64,000 nt of DNA from an uncultured Eubacteriales bacterium (GCA_900542615.1 UQOG01000002.1:21041-85040), one strand, 5' to 3'; numbered from the stretch's first letter, positions 42,754 through 55,371 are shown. Notes: a model not told the origin generated them from the sequence alone. Made by a program: numbers and translations.

Positions 42754-44265
42754 ATGATGTTACAATTCGATCCGGCCTCTATGGGGGCCTTTTTAGCAGA
42801 AAAGCTTGGGGCCTATGCGCCCCATATGGTCAAATACGAATACGGCACCGTGATCAGCTGCGGGGACGATATCGTGCGGATCCAGGGGCTTTCCCAAGCC
42901 AAATACGGGGAATTGCTGGCCTTTGAAAACGACGTGTACGGCATCGCCCTGGACATGGGGCTGGACGGGGTAAGCGCCGCGCTTTTAAGCCGGGGCGGCT
43001 TTGTGCCGCCGGGCAGCGTAGCCAAGGGAACCGGCAGGGTCGCGGATATTTGCGTTGGTAAGGAGCTGCTGGGTCGGGTTATCGACCCGTTGGGCAGACC
43101 GCTGGATTGCAAGCCCCTGGAGGGGCGTACCTTCCGCAGGCTGGAATCCCCGGCGCCTGCCATCATGGACCGGGCGCCGGTGGATACCCCTATTGAGACG
43201 GGTATTTTGGCCATCGACAGCATGATCCCCATCGGCCGGGGCCAGCGGGAGCTTATCATCGGCGACCGGCAAACGGGCAAAACCTCCATCGCCCTTGCGG
43301 CCATGATGAACCAGCAGAGCTCCAACGTAATATGCGTATACTGCGCCATCGGCCAGAAGGCCTCCAGCGTGGCCAACTTGGTGCATACCCTTCAGGAAAA
43401 GGGCGCCATGGAGCATACGGTGGTGGTGGCCTCCACCGCTGCGGACAGCGCCGCCATGCAGTATTTAGCCCCCTATGCCGCCTGCGCGGTAGCGGAGCAT
43501 TTCATGTATAACGGCCAGGACGCCCTGGTGGTCTACGACGACCTGTCCAAGCACGCGGTGGCCTACCGGGCCATGTCGCTGCTGCTGCGGCGGCCCTCCG
43601 GCCGGGAAGCTTATCCCGGGGACGTTTTTTACCTGCACTCCAGGCTTTTGGAGCGGGCCGCCAGGCTTTGCGAGGAAAAGGGCGGCGGATCCATGACCGC
43701 CCTGCCCATCGTGGAGACCATGGCGGGGGATATCTCCGCCTATATCCCCACCAATGTGATCTCCATTACCGACGGCCAGATCTACCTGGAGAGCGAGCTG
43801 TTCCACGCGGGGGTGCGGCCGGCGGTCAACGTGGGCCTATCCGTATCCCGGGTGGGCCGCAGCGCCCAGCATCCCGCCATGAAAAAGGTCTCCGGCAACC
43901 TGCGCATGGAGGTAGCCCAGTATCGGGATATGGCGGTGTTCGCCCAGTTCGGCGCAGATGTGGACGCGGTTACGAAAAAGCTTCTGGACCGGGGCGACCG
44001 GATGACCGAATTGCTCAAGCAGCCCAAGGAGCAGATCCTGCGGCTTTCCGCCCAGACGGCCCTGCTGCTGGCATTTCAATGCGATGCGTATAAGGATGTG
44101 CCTGTAAAGGACATTTCCCGCTTTGAAGAGGGCCTGCTGGCGCATTTGGATAAAGCTCACGCCACGCTGGTACAGGGCATCGACAACAGCAAAGACCTGA
44201 ACGACCACATGAAAGAAGCCCTTCGCAAGGCCATATTGGATTACGCGGAAAGCTGGGAGGCTTAG
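42754..44265 (+). CDS. atpA: ATP synthase subunit alpha
   Basis: The 503-residue non-catalytic subunit has the beta-barrel N-domain, the P-loop GDRQTGKTS, GRQRELIIG-type text just before it, and the SVGLSVSRVGRSAQ-like segment (here NVGLSVSRVGRSAQHPAM) with the stabilising Arg. The N-terminal helix that normally contacts delta is short (about residues 8-22). The order b/delta, alpha, gamma/beta, epsilon is kept. Confidence 0.96.
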   Translation: MMLQFDPASMGAFLAEKLGAYAPHMVKYEYGTVISCGDDIVRIQGLSQAKYGELLAFENDVYGIALDMGLDGVSAALLSRGGFVPPGSVAKGTGRVADICVGKELLGRVIDPLGRPLDCKPLEGRTFRRLESPAPAIMDRAPVDTPIETGILAIDSMIPIGRGQRELIIGDRQTGKTSIALAAMMNQQSSNVICVYCAIGQKASSVANLVHTLQEKGAMEHTVVVASTAADSAAMQYLAPYAACAVAEHFMYNGQDALVVYDDLSKHAVAYRAMSLLLRRPSGREAYPGDVFYLHSRLLERAARLCEEKGGGSMTALPIVETMAGDISAYIPTNVISITDGQIYLESELFHAGVRPAVNVGLSVSRVGRSAQHPAMKKVSGNLRMEVAQYRDMAVFAQFGADVDAVTKKLLDRGDRMTELLKQPKEQILRLSAQTALLLAFQCDAYKDVPVKDISRFEEGLLAHLDKAHATLVQGIDNSKDLNDHMKEALRKAILDYAESWEA

Positions 44266-46978
<2,713 letters not shown>

Positions 46979-47003
46979 CCCAGCCAACCACAGGGAGGTC
47001 ACC

Positions 47004-47471
47004 ATGCTCACGATCCCCATCCCCGGTAGAAGCGCCTTGCAGCTTCAGCATATTGTTTTGGACTATAACGGCACCATTGCCTTGGATGGGGAACTCATGC
47101 CCGGCGTGGAAGATCGGCTGACGCGGCTGGCAGCCGCCGCGACCATTCACATCCTGACAGCGGACACCCACGGCACCGTGCGGGCCAAATGCGGCCATCT
47201 CAACGCCCAGATCCAAACCTTCCCCCAGGAGGGCGCAGCCCTGTGTAAGGCCAGGATCGTCCAGACGCTGGAAGGGGGCGTATGCTGTATTGGAAACGGC
47301 TACAACGACCTGGAAATGCTGCGGGAGGCCCAGCTGGCCATCGGCATCCTGGGGGCCGAGGGCATGTTCCCGGGGTTGATGGCCCATATGGACGTATTGG
47401 TTACCTCGCCTCTGGACGCCCTGGACCTGCTCCTGTACCCTCGGCGGCTCCAGGCTACCCTGCGCAGCTAA
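47004..47471 (+). CDS. HAD-family hydrolase, soluble P-type-ATPase-like
   Basis: The 155-residue product has the HAD nucleophile motif as DYNGT (near residue 20), a Thr motif in HILTADT and the metal motif GNGYNDLEML. The Asn in place of the second Asp of DxD resembles the soluble P-type ATPase-like group (COG4087). The cap domain is absent. AGGGAGG precedes the ATG 25 bases after epsilon, so it is the last gene of the ATP synthase transcript. Substrate unknown. Confidence 0.8.
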   Translation: MLTIPIPGRSALQLQHIVLDYNGTIALDGELMPGVEDRLTRLAAAATIHILTADTHGTVRAKCGHLNAQIQTFPQEGAALCKARIVQTLEGGVCCIGNGYNDLEMLREAQLAIGILGAEGMFPGLMAHMDVLVTSPLDALDLLLYPRRLQATLRS

Positions 47472-47513
47472 AAGAAAAGCACGATTGCCGTGCATTGAAG
47501 AATCCATATCGTG

Positions 47514-47564
47514 ATCAGCCGGCCTCGGCGGGGCGTCCCGTCAGGGGCCGGCTGATGTTTTTTT
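47514..47564 (+). terminator. Terminator of the ATP synthase operon
   Basis: ATCAGCCGGCC (47514-47524) pairs perfectly with GGCCGGCTGAT (47546-47556), followed by seven T. The loop contains a smaller GGGG/CCC pairing. Confidence 0.93.
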
Positions 47565-47590
47565 GTACGTTTATCGAGCATGTTAGGCGG

Positions 47591-47818
47591 CTACGCCTGT
47601 TCCAACTGTTCGTCAAAATAGAATAGCTCTTCAAATTTTTTATCCAAGGCGATGCAAAGGGTTAAAGCCAATTTTGCAGTTGGATTGAATTGTCCTGTCT
47701 CAATGGAGCTGATGGTATTTCGAGAAACGCCCACCAACTTCGCCAAAGCTGTTTGGGAAAGCTTTTTTTCCGCTCGGGCTTCCCTTAATCGGTTGCGCAA
47801 GATCAGCGAATCATCCAT
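47591..47818 (-). CDS. XRE-family transcriptional regulator
   Basis: The 75-residue protein is almost entirely a Cro/CI-type helix-turn-helix: LREARAEKKLSQTALAKLVGVSRNTISSIE and a C-terminal helix with NPTAKLALTLC. Short regulators of this type (YozG/YgzD-like) often pair with a small membrane protein, as here. It starts six bases after the stop of the upstream gene on the same strand, so both share the promoter at 48175-48203 and probably control it. Confidence 0.93.
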   Translation of the reverse strand: MDDSLILRNRLREARAEKKLSQTALAKLVGVSRNTISSIETGQFNPTAKLALTLCIALDKKFEELFYFDEQLEQA

Positions 47819-47824
47819 GGCGCA

Positions 47825-48136
47825 TTATCCAAATAATAAAAAGGAAACAAGCCCTATTGTGGCAACGAGGCTGCTGGCAAGCCCTAAAAACAATATTTTT
47901 TTCTTTTTTGCAATCCTGTATTGATACCAAGAAATCCCCGCCAAATAGCCAAAGAGAATGGTGCAATCATCAAAGAAAGGCTCCCCTTGCATTGCTTTTA
48001 TTACGGAAAATAAACCGCATAAGCAACAAACCATTGCGCCGCCGAAACCAAAACTGTTGCGCATTTCCTGGCGCTCCCGCTCATCAAAGTATTGGTTTTC
48101 CGCTCTGCTTTTTTCAAGTATCGCTTCTTTTTGCAT
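47825..48136 (-). CDS. Small membrane protein paired with the XRE regulator
   Basis: The 103-residue product has a charged N-terminus (about 1-28) and three hydrophobic segments, with a KKKK stretch between the second and third. AGGAGG stands seven bases before the ATG on the minus strand. Similar small membrane proteins lie beside XRE regulators in many Firmicutes; function is not known. It is less GC-rich than the neighbouring genes, which may mean recent transfer of the two-gene unit. Confidence 0.78.
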   Translation of the reverse strand: MQKEAILEKSRAENQYFDERERQEMRNSFGFGGAMVCCLCGLFSVIKAMQGEPFFDDCTILFGYLAGISWYQYRIAKKKKILFLGLASSLVATIGLVSFLLFG

Positions 48137-48155
48137 GGTATGCCTCCTAAAACTA

Positions 48156-48202
48156 TGCAAAGTTTTCTTGGCATATTATATCATTGCCAAGTATACTTTG
48201 CA
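48156..48202. promoter_or_regulatory. Pair of inverted 18-base operator-like elements
   Basis: The element TGCAAAGTTTTCTTGGCA (48156-48173) recurs inverted at 48185-48202 with 16 of 18 bases matching. The second copy has a perfect AAGTATACTT palindrome at its centre. They flank and overlap the -10 and -35 boxes, which fits autoregulation by the XRE protein. Confidence 0.72.
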
Positions 48203-48203
48203 A
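48175..48203 (-). promoter_or_regulatory. Promoter of the XRE/membrane protein pair
   Basis: On the minus strand TTGCAA (48203-48198) and TATAAT (48180-48175) are 17 bases apart, with TGA before the -10 box. The promoter is embedded in two inverted 18-base elements. Confidence 0.82.
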
Positions 48204-48362
48204 TCTATTCCACAATTGATAAAAGCAGCAAGCTAGATACTGCGGCATTTCAAATCTCTGGAGGAATCCCCCTGAAACAAGGCGATCCATGGGGAATTTT
48301 GCCCGGCCTCTTTTTTTGAACCCGTAATTGTAGTATAATGCAGAATGGAATGAGAGGTATAT

Positions 48363-50882
48363 ATGGCGAAGAACCAAAAATCTGCGTCCGGCTCCCAAAG
48401 GGGGGCGCAGAAGCAAGCGCTGGAAAAAAATAAAAGGGTCAAGCGGGAGATCACAGGCGTTTTATTGATCGCTTTGGGCCTGTTCTTGGCCGCCAGCTTA
48501 TACGTGGATGCGGTGGGCATCGTAGGCCAGGCTGCCAGCCGGGTCTGTTTTGGTTTGTTTGGGATCCTCACCTATGCGCTTCCCTTGATCGTGATCGCCT
48601 TTGGCATCCTGGCCATCGCCTCCTCCACGGGGAATGGGGTGGCAGGCTCTTCTTTGGTGCTGTGTAGCCTGGGGGTGGTGTGCCTTTTGGTGCTGCTCCA
48701 TGCCAATGTCCGCAGCGCCACGGACAACATCGGCCTTTGGGATTATTATATGGACGCATATCAGTTCGGCAGCGCCCTGCAAAAGGGCGGCGGGCTGATT
48801 GGTTCCCTGTTGGCATATCCGGCCCTGGTGTTTTTGGGGTTGGTGGGCACCAATATTTTCTTCATCGCCGCGCTGTTGATCCTCTTTTTGGCCATCACCA
48901 AAATTTCCCTGCGGGCAACCGGGGAAAAGGTGGGCAAACAGCTGAAAACCAGCGCATCCAATATGGCGGAGCGGGCGGAGGAGCGCAAACATAGCCAGCA
49001 AAGCCCCTCGGTTTTGGCGGAGAAAATCGACGTAAGCAAGCAAAACCTGTTTACCGAGGTGATGGAGACCGGCGGCCGCCCCCGTCGAGGCGGGCGGAAA
49101 ACCGGCATTAAGGTGGAGCGCAGGCCGGTGGAGCAGGATGCCGGCAACCCGCAGCTGGACGATCTGACCTATTTTCCGGCCAGCGGGACCCTGCCCAGGA
49201 AGCCGGAGGAGGATGACGATCCCTTCGATATCCTGGCCGGGGTGGAGGTGCATACAGCCCAGGCGCCCCGCCACAAATCCGGCATGACGGTGGGCGATCT
49301 GAAGGCCGCCCAGGATGCTTCCCGCAAGGAAAAGCAAGCTCCGCCCAGCCAGTCCCAGGAGGACGAGGATGGGGAGGATGCGCCTGTGTTGCCCAACCAG
49401 GATGTGGAGGTGCTGGAATACCAGCGCCCGCCTTATACCCTGCTGAACCTGCCGAAGGAACAGTTTGACGGCTTGGATAACCCGGCGGAGAACGCGAAAC
49501 TCCTGATCGACACCCTACAGAGCTTCCATATCTCCGCCAAGATCATCAACATCACTGTGGGGCCCGTGATCACCCGGTATGAATTGCAGCCCGCCCAAGG
49601 GGTGCGGGTCAACCGGATCACCACCCTTTCGGACGATATCGCTTTGGCGCTGGCAGCGCCCCGGGTGCGCATCGAAGCGCCCATCCCGGGGAAATCCGCC
49701 ATCGGCATCGAGATCCCCAACCGGGAGACCCAACCCGTGCTGCTCAGAGAAGCGGTGGAGTCTCCGGAATTCCAGCAGGCCAAGTCCCCCCTGTGCTTTG
49801 CCCTGGGTAAGGACATCGCTGGAAAGGTGGTATGCGCGGATCTGGACCGGATGCCCCACCTGCTCATCGCAGGCTCCACGGGCAGCGGCAAGAGCGTGTG
49901 CATCAACGACATCATTCTGAGCCTGATCTACCATACGGCCCCTTGCGATCTAAGGATGATCCTGGTGGATCCCAAGAAAGTGGAGCTGAAGGTATATTCG
50001 CCCTTGCCCCATTTGCTTTTGCCTGTGGTGACGGATGCGAAAAAGGCGGCGGGCGCTTTGAAATGGGCGGTGCGGGAGATGGAACAGCGCTATTCCAAGA
50101 TGTCCCAATGCAACGCCCGGGACCTGAACCGTTACAATTCCCTGCAGGAGGACCCTGCCCACCGGATGCCCCGGCTGGTGATCATCATCGACGAGCTGGC
50201 GGATCTGATGATGGTGGCGGCCAAGGACGTGGAGGAGGCCATCTGCCGGATTGCCCAGCTGGGCCGGGCGGCAGGCATCCATTTGATCGTGGCCACCCAG
50301 CGGCCCTCCACGGATATCATCACCGGCCTGATCAAGGCCAACATCCCCAGCCGGATCGCCTTGACGGTGTCCTCGGCGGTGGATTCCAGGGTCATCATGG
50401 ATTGCAGCGGCGCAGAAAAATTGTTGGGCCGGGGCGATATGCTCTTCCACGCAAACGGGGCCAGCAAGCCCCTGCGGGCCCAGGCCGCCTTTGTCAGCGA
50501 CGAGGAGGTGGAGCGGGTTATGGACTTCTTTACGGAGCACGCCACCGCCCCCAGCACCCAATATACGGACCTGTCCCTGGAGGATATGGAAACCGAGCTG
50601 GAAAACGGCGGCCCTGCCCAGGGCAATGGGAAGCAGGAGGACGACCTGCTGCCGGATGCGGTGCGGGTGGTAATGGAAAGCGGACAGGCTTCCATCTCCA
50701 TGATCCAGCGCAGGCTGCGGGTGGGATACGCCAGGGCAGCCCGCCTGGTGGACATTATGGAACAGAAGAAGATCGTCAGCGGGTTTGACGGAAGCAAGCC
50801 CCGGCGGCTGCTGATCAGCCAAGCGGAATATGCGGAAATGTTCGGCAACCAAGCGCAAGGGATACAGGAGGATGAAGAATGA
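48363..50882 (+). CDS. ftsK: FtsK/SpoIIIE DNA translocase
   Basis: This membrane-anchored motor pumps DNA through the division or sporulation septum. The 839-residue product has four N-terminal membrane helices (about residues 28-185), a charged linker, the motor with Walker A GSTGSGKSV and Walker B IIIDELADLMM, and a C-terminal winged-helix gamma domain (about 770-830) that reads orienting sequences. It could be the septal FtsK or SpoIIIE; the sequence does not decide. rimO overlaps its end. Confidence 0.95.
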   Translation: MAKNQKSASGSQRGAQKQALEKNKRVKREITGVLLIALGLFLAASLYVDAVGIVGQAASRVCFGLFGILTYALPLIVIAFGILAIASSTGNGVAGSSLVLCSLGVVCLLVLLHANVRSATDNIGLWDYYMDAYQFGSALQKGGGLIGSLLAYPALVFLGLVGTNIFFIAALLILFLAITKISLRATGEKVGKQLKTSASNMAERAEERKHSQQSPSVLAEKIDVSKQNLFTEVMETGGRPRRGGRKTGIKVERRPVEQDAGNPQLDDLTYFPASGTLPRKPEEDDDPFDILAGVEVHTAQAPRHKSGMTVGDLKAAQDASRKEKQAPPSQSQEDEDGEDAPVLPNQDVEVLEYQRPPYTLLNLPKEQFDGLDNPAENAKLLIDTLQSFHISAKIINITVGPVITRYELQPAQGVRVNRITTLSDDIALALAAPRVRIEAPIPGKSAIGIEIPNRETQPVLLREAVESPEFQQAKSPLCFALGKDIAGKVVCADLDRMPHLLIAGSTGSGKSVCINDIILSLIYHTAPCDLRMILVDPKKVELKVYSPLPHLLLPVVTDAKKAAGALKWAVREMEQRYSKMSQCNARDLNRYNSLQEDPAHRMPRLVIIIDELADLMMVAAKDVEEAICRIAQLGRAAGIHLIVATQRPSTDIITGLIKANIPSRIALTVSSAVDSRVIMDCSGAEKLLGRGDMLFHANGASKPLRAQAAFVSDEEVERVMDFFTEHATAPSTQYTDLSLEDMETELENGGPAQGNGKQEDDLLPDAVRVVMESGQASISMIQRRLRVGYARAARLVDIMEQKKIVSGFDGSKPRRLLISQAEYAEMFGNQAQGIQEDEE

Positions 50883-52186
50883 AGGTAGGCATGGTTTCCC
50901 TGGGATGCTCTAAAAACCGGGTGGACAGCGAATATATCCTGGCAGCCTTGACCAATCAGGGCTTTACCATCACCGCCGACCCGAAGGAGGCGGAGGTGAT
51001 TTTGGTGAACACCTGCGGCTTTATCGATCCGGCCAAGGAGGAATCCATCAACACCATCCTGGAGATGGCCGCCTATAAGGAGACCGGCCGCTGCAAATTG
51101 CTGGTGGGCACGGGCTGCCTGACCCAGCGGTATGAGAAGGAGCTGCGGGAGGAGCTGCCCGAGCTGGACCTGCTCTGGGGCGTCAAGGATCCCCAGGGTC
51201 TGGCGCGGAAGGTAGCGGAGCTGGCTGGGTTTCCCCAGCCGCAGACTCCCGGCTGCTGCCCCCGGATCCTGACCACGCCCCGGTATTCCGCTTATCTGCG
51301 CATTGCGGACGGCTGTGACAACCGCTGCGCCTATTGCGCCATTCCCCTGATCCGGGGGCCGCGCAAAAGCGTGCCCATGGAGGATGCGCTGGCGGAAGCA
51401 AAACGCCTGGCGGAAGGCGGCGTAGTGGAGCTAACGGTAATCGCCCAGGATACCTCCGCCTATGGCAGCGACCTTTACGGCAAGCCCATGCTGCGGGAGC
51501 TGCTGCTGGAGCTGTGCAAGATCCCCGGCCTCCATTGGATCCGGGTGCTCTATACCTATCCCAATACGGTGGATACCGACCTGATCGACGCCATGGTGCG
51601 GGAGCCCAAGCTGGTGCCCTACCTGGATATGCCCATCCAACACATCGCGCCGGATATCCTGCGGCGCATGAACCGGCATGGCACCGCGGAGCACATCCGT
51701 AAGATCGCGGCCTACGCCCGGGAGGCCAGCCCGGACTTTATCCTGCGCACCACGGTGATCGCCGGCTTCCCGGGGGAGACGGAGGAAGAATTCGACCAAT
51801 TGACCGAATTTTTGCAGTCCCATCCCTTCGACCGGCTGGGCGCCTTCGCCTATTCCCAAGAGGAAAATACCCCTGCGGCCCAGATGCCGGATCAGGTTCC
51901 GGATGAGGTGAAAGCAAAGCGTCTGGACCGTATCATGACCGCTCAGCAAGCGGTTTCCCTGGTTTGCAACCAGATCCGTGTCGGCCGGACGTACGAGGTT
52001 TTGGTGGACGGGGTCCAAGGCGACCTGTGCTTTGGCCGCTCCTATGGGGAGGCCCCGGAGGTGGACGGCTGCATCCGCTTCTACTACCAGGGGCCGGCAC
52101 CGAAGCCCGGCACCTTCGTGCAGGTCCGCATCAACCAGGCCGGGCCCTATGACCTTTGGGGCGAAATGGTGGTTCAGGAACCATAA
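50879..52186 (+). CDS. rimO: Ribosomal protein S12 methylthiotransferase RimO
   Basis: RimO adds a methylthio group to an Asp of S12 using radical SAM chemistry. The 435-residue product has the N-terminal cluster cysteines Cys10, Cys46 and Cys80, the radical SAM CxxxCxxC as Cys146, Cys150 and Cys153, and a C-terminal TRAM domain. The GCSKN start distinguishes RimO from MiaB. AGGAGG precedes the ATG inside the ftsK end; pgsA follows, a common gene order. Confidence 0.97.
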   Translation: MKVGMVSLGCSKNRVDSEYILAALTNQGFTITADPKEAEVILVNTCGFIDPAKEESINTILEMAAYKETGRCKLLVGTGCLTQRYEKELREELPELDLLWGVKDPQGLARKVAELAGFPQPQTPGCCPRILTTPRYSAYLRIADGCDNRCAYCAIPLIRGPRKSVPMEDALAEAKRLAEGGVVELTVIAQDTSAYGSDLYGKPMLRELLLELCKIPGLHWIRVLYTYPNTVDTDLIDAMVREPKLVPYLDMPIQHIAPDILRRMNRHGTAEHIRKIAAYAREASPDFILRTTVIAGFPGETEEEFDQLTEFLQSHPFDRLGAFAYSQEENTPAAQMPDQVPDEVKAKRLDRIMTAQQAVSLVCNQIRVGRTYEVLVDGVQGDLCFGRSYGEAPEVDGCIRFYYQGPAPKPGTFVQVRINQAGPYDLWGEMVVQEP

Positions 52187-52223
52187 TCGATACATAGAAT
52201 TTTAGCCGGAAGGAAGTGTTCCT

Positions 52224-52778
52224 GTGTTAAAAAACATGAACCTGCCCAATAAGCTTACCCTGCTGCGGATCATCCTGGTGCCCGTTTTCATCGCCAGCTT
52301 TTACCTTTCCGTCAGCTGGCGGAATTATCTCGCCGCATTGTTATTTGTAGGAGCCTATGCGACGGATATGCTGGATGGCCGCATCGCCAGGAAGCGGAAC
52401 CTGATCACGGATTTCGGCAAGCTCATGGACCCCATGGCGGATAAGCTCCTCTCCGTGAGCGCCCTGATCATGCTCACCGCCATGGATATGCTTCACCCGG
52501 TGGCGGTGATCCTCATCGTGGGCCGGGAGTTCTTCATCAGCGCGTTTCGGCTGGTGGCGGTGGAAAAGGGCGTGGTCATCGCGGCCAGCGGCCTGGGGAA
52601 AGCCAAGACCGTTTCCCAGTTCATCGCCATTACCCTGACGCTGCTACAAGCCCCCATCCGAAGCCTTTTGGGCGGCTTCCCTCTGGACCTGGCGGTCATG
52701 TGGATCTCCGTGCTGCTTACGGTGGTTTCCGGGGTGGATTACGTTGTAAAGAACAAGAATGCCGTCCGGTTTGATTGA
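52224..52778 (+). CDS. pgsA: CDP-diacylglycerol-glycerol-3-phosphate phosphatidyltransferase
   Basis: PgsA makes phosphatidylglycerol phosphate in the membrane. The 184-residue product contains the CDP-alcohol phosphotransferase motif in the form DMLDGRIARKRNLITDFGKLMD (shown here only by its residues Asp, Gly and Arg spacing), and several membrane helices. The GTG start at 52224 has AGGAAG at 52211-52216; an ATG four codons on is the alternative. It supplies the substrate for cls. Confidence 0.95.
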   Translation: MLKNMNLPNKLTLLRIILVPVFIASFYLSVSWRNYLAALLFVGAYATDMLDGRIARKRNLITDFGKLMDPMADKLLSVSALIMLTAMDMLHPVAVILIVGREFFISAFRLVAVEKGVVIAASGLGKAKTVSQFIAITLTLLQAPIRSLLGGFPLDLAVMWISVLLTVVSGVDYVVKNKNAVRFD

Positions 52779-52799
52779 AGAGAAACGAGGAAGCGCATT

Positions 52800-54056
52800 A
52801 TGCATAACCTAACCGCAGAGATCCTGTCCGTGGGCACGGAATTGCTCATGGGGCAGATCCTGGATACCAATGCCCAGTACATTTCCCAAAGGCTGACGGA
52901 AGTGGGCATCAACCAGTACTACCGCACCACCGTGGGGGACAACCGCCAACGGCTGCAGGAGACCATTCAGCAGGCCCTGGGCCGGGCGGACCTGGTGATC
53001 CTTACAGGCGGGCTGGGGCCCACGGAGGACGACCTGACCAAGGAGACCGCAGCGGCGGTGCTGGGGCATACGGATTTTACCATCGACGAGACCAGCAAGG
53101 CCCGGATGTATCAGCGGTTTGTCCATTACAATCACGCCATGCCGGAAAACAACCTGAAGCAGGTCATGTTTCCAAAGGGCGCCATCATCCTGCCAAACGA
53201 TTATGGAACCGCCCCCGGCTGCATTTTGGAAAAAGAGGGCAAAGCCATCATCCTTTTGCCCGGCCCGCCCAGGGAGATGCGGCCCATGTTCGACGCCAGC
53301 GTGATGCCCTATCTGTGCCGGGAGAGCCATGGCCAGCTCTATTCCCGGGTGCTCCGGGTGTACGGCATGGGGGAATCCATGGTGGCGGAGCAGCTGGGGG
53401 ATCTGATCGACCAGCAGACCAATCCCACCATCGCTACCTACGCCTTAACAGGCGAGACCACCATCCGGGTAACCGCCCGCTGCAACAGCGACCGGGAAGG
53501 GGAAGAACTGCTGCGCCCCATGATCCGGCAAATCCAGGACCGGCTGGGCAGCGTGGTATACGCCACCCACGGGGAACCGCTGGAGCGGGTCTGCGCCGGG
53601 CTATTGGAACAGGCGGGCAAGACCCTGGCGGTGGCGGAGAGCTGCTCCGGCGGAATGCTGGCTTCCACCCTGGTGTCCGTGGCGGGAAGCTCCGCCTGGT
53701 TTTTAGAGGGCTGCGTCACCTACTCCAATGCCGCCAAGATGCGGCGGCTGGGGGTGCGGGAGGATACCCTGGCAAGCCATGGGGCCGTCAGCCGGGAAAC
53801 CGCCCTGGAAATGGCCCGGGGGATGCGGGAGAGCGCAGGCGCGGATCTGGCCCTGGCCACCACGGGGATCGCAGGCCCCGGCGGCGGTACGGCGGAAAAG
53901 CCGGTGGGCCTGGTGTATGTGGCCCTGTGCGGCGAAGCGGGGGAATATGTCCACGAAATGCATTTTGCCGGCGACCGGGAACGGATTCGGGGCGCGGCGG
54001 TGCTGGAAGGGCTGGACATGCTGCGCCGCTATCTGACAGGGATGCTGGAAGCGTGA
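52800..54056 (+). CDS. cinA: CinA-like competence/damage-inducible protein
   Basis: CinA proteins combine a molybdopterin-binding-like domain (residues 1-170) with a C-terminal NMN/NAD salvage amidohydrolase domain (about 255-415). The sequence shows SVGTELLMGQILDTNAQY, LTGGLGPTEDDLTKET and, in the C-domain, AESCSGGMLASTLVSVAGSS and TTGIAGPGGGTAEKPVG. The 418-residue length is standard, and the cinA-recA order is conserved in Firmicutes. Confidence 0.96.
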   Translation: MHNLTAEILSVGTELLMGQILDTNAQYISQRLTEVGINQYYRTTVGDNRQRLQETIQQALGRADLVILTGGLGPTEDDLTKETAAAVLGHTDFTIDETSKARMYQRFVHYNHAMPENNLKQVMFPKGAIILPNDYGTAPGCILEKEGKAIILLPGPPREMRPMFDASVMPYLCRESHGQLYSRVLRVYGMGESMVAEQLGDLIDQQTNPTIATYALTGETTIRVTARCNSDREGEELLRPMIRQIQDRLGSVVYATHGEPLERVCAGLLEQAGKTLAVAESCSGGMLASTLVSVAGSSAWFLEGCVTYSNAAKMRRLGVREDTLASHGAVSRETALEMARGMRESAGADLALATTGIAGPGGGTAEKPVGLVYVALCGEAGEYVHEMHFAGDRERIRGAAVLEGLDMLRRYLTGMLEA

Positions 54057-54143
54057 TCAACGAGCAGGAAGGGCGCGGGCAGCCGCCGGCGCAGAGGAAC
54101 GGAACCGAATTCATTACTACCCAGAAAAGGAGCTCGATATCCC

Positions 54144-55187
54144 ATGATGGAAAAAGAAAAAGCCCTGGAAATGGCCCTGAGCCAAATAGAAAAGCAATTC
54201 GGCAAAGGCGCCATCATGAAGCTGGGGGATGCGGCTGCCAAGATCAGCGTATCCACCATTTCCACCGGTTGCCTGGCCCTGGACCTGGCCTTGGGAGTGG
54301 GCGGCGTGCCCCGGGGCCGGATCATCGAGATCTACGGCCCGGAATCCTCCGGTAAGACCACCATTGCCCTGCACGTGATCGCGGAGGCCCAAAAGGCTGG
54401 CGGCGCGGCAGCCTTCATCGACGCGGAACACGCCCTGGATCCGGTTTACGCGGAAAACTTGGGGGTCAACGTGGAGGATCTGTATGTATCCCAGCCGGAT
54501 ACCGGCGAACAGGCGCTGGAGATCACCGAGGCGCTGGTGCGCAGCGGGGCCATCGACGTGGTGGTCATCGACTCGGTGGCGGCCCTGGTGCCCAAGGCGG
54601 AGATCGAGGGGGATATGGGGGATTCCCATGTGGGCCTGCAGGCCCGGCTGATGAGCCAGGCCCTGCGCAAGCTGGCGGGGGTGATCAGCAAGTCCAATAC
54701 CATCGTCATCTTCAACAACCAGCTGCGTGAAAAGGTGGGCGTGATGTACGGCAACCCGGAGACCACCACCGGCGGTAAGGCCCTGAAATTCTATGCCTCC
54801 ATCCGCATGGACGTGCGCAAGATCGACGTGATCAAAAACGGCACCGATATCGTGGGGAACCGTACCCGGATCAAGGTGGTCAAAAATAAAGTGGCCCCGC
54901 CCTTCAAGCAGGCGGAATTCGATATTATCTACGGGGAAGGCATCTCCAACGAAAGCGCGATCCTGGATCTGGCCGTGGAGCGCAAGATCATCACCAAGAC
55001 CGGCGCCTGGTATTCCTACGGGGATATGCGTATGGCCCAGGGCCGGGATAACGCCAGGCTGTTCCTGAAGGATAACCATGAGCTGTGCCAGGAGATCGAG
55101 TCCAAGATCCGGTCTATGCAGGACGTGCCCACCCCAAAGCCCAAGGGCGCCCCGGCGCGGGAACCCATGGAGGAGCCGGCGGATTGA
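54144..55187 (+). CDS. recA: Recombinase RecA
   Basis: RecA pairs homologous DNA and triggers the SOS response. The 347-residue product has Walker A at about 65-73 (GPESSGKTT), the DNA-binding loops around [20 protein letters not shown] and [21 protein letters not shown], and an acidic C-terminal tail. AAGGAG precedes the ATG by eleven bases. No clear LexA box was found by eye in the 87 bases upstream. Confidence 0.98.
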   Translation: MMEKEKALEMALSQIEKQFGKGAIMKLGDAAAKISVSTISTGCLALDLALGVGGVPRGRIIEIYGPESSGKTTIALHVIAEAQKAGGAAAFIDAEHALDPVYAENLGVNVEDLYVSQPDTGEQALEITEALVRSGAIDVVVIDSVAALVPKAEIEGDMGDSHVGLQARLMSQALRKLAGVISKSNTIVIFNNQLREKVGVMYGNPETTTGGKALKFYASIRMDVRKIDVIKNGTDIVGNRTRIKVVKNKVAPPFKQAEFDIIYGEGISNESAILDLAVERKIITKTGAWYSYGDMRMAQGRDNARLFLKDNHELCQEIESKIRSMQDVPTPKPKGAPAREPMEEPAD

Positions 55188-55248
55188 CCTTGCCCGAATC
55201 CCCCTGACCAAGATTGGGAAATCTTGGCATTTTATGGAAAAAACTCAT

Positions 55249-55268
55249 AGGCACCCCCTTGGGTGCCT
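55249..55268 (+). terminator. Terminator of recA
   Basis: AGGCACCC (55249-55256) and GGGTGCCT (55261-55268) form a compact stem, followed by TTGACTTTTATTT. A second hairpin (CCAAGAT/ATCTTGG, 55208-55227) lies just upstream. Confidence 0.8.
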
Positions 55269-55342
55269 TGACTTTTATTTCTAAAGCAGGTAAAATCGGT
55301 ATGAGTAATTATGGCGGTGTGTAATCCCGTGAAATCTTTTCA

Positions 55343-55371
55343 TTGGATTCAGTCCATACATGCTGGATAAT
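55343..55371 (+). promoter_or_regulatory. Candidate promoter of rny
   Basis: TTGGAT at 55343-55348 and GATAAT at 55366-55371 have a 17-base spacer, about 60 bases before the rny start. Confidence 0.5.
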
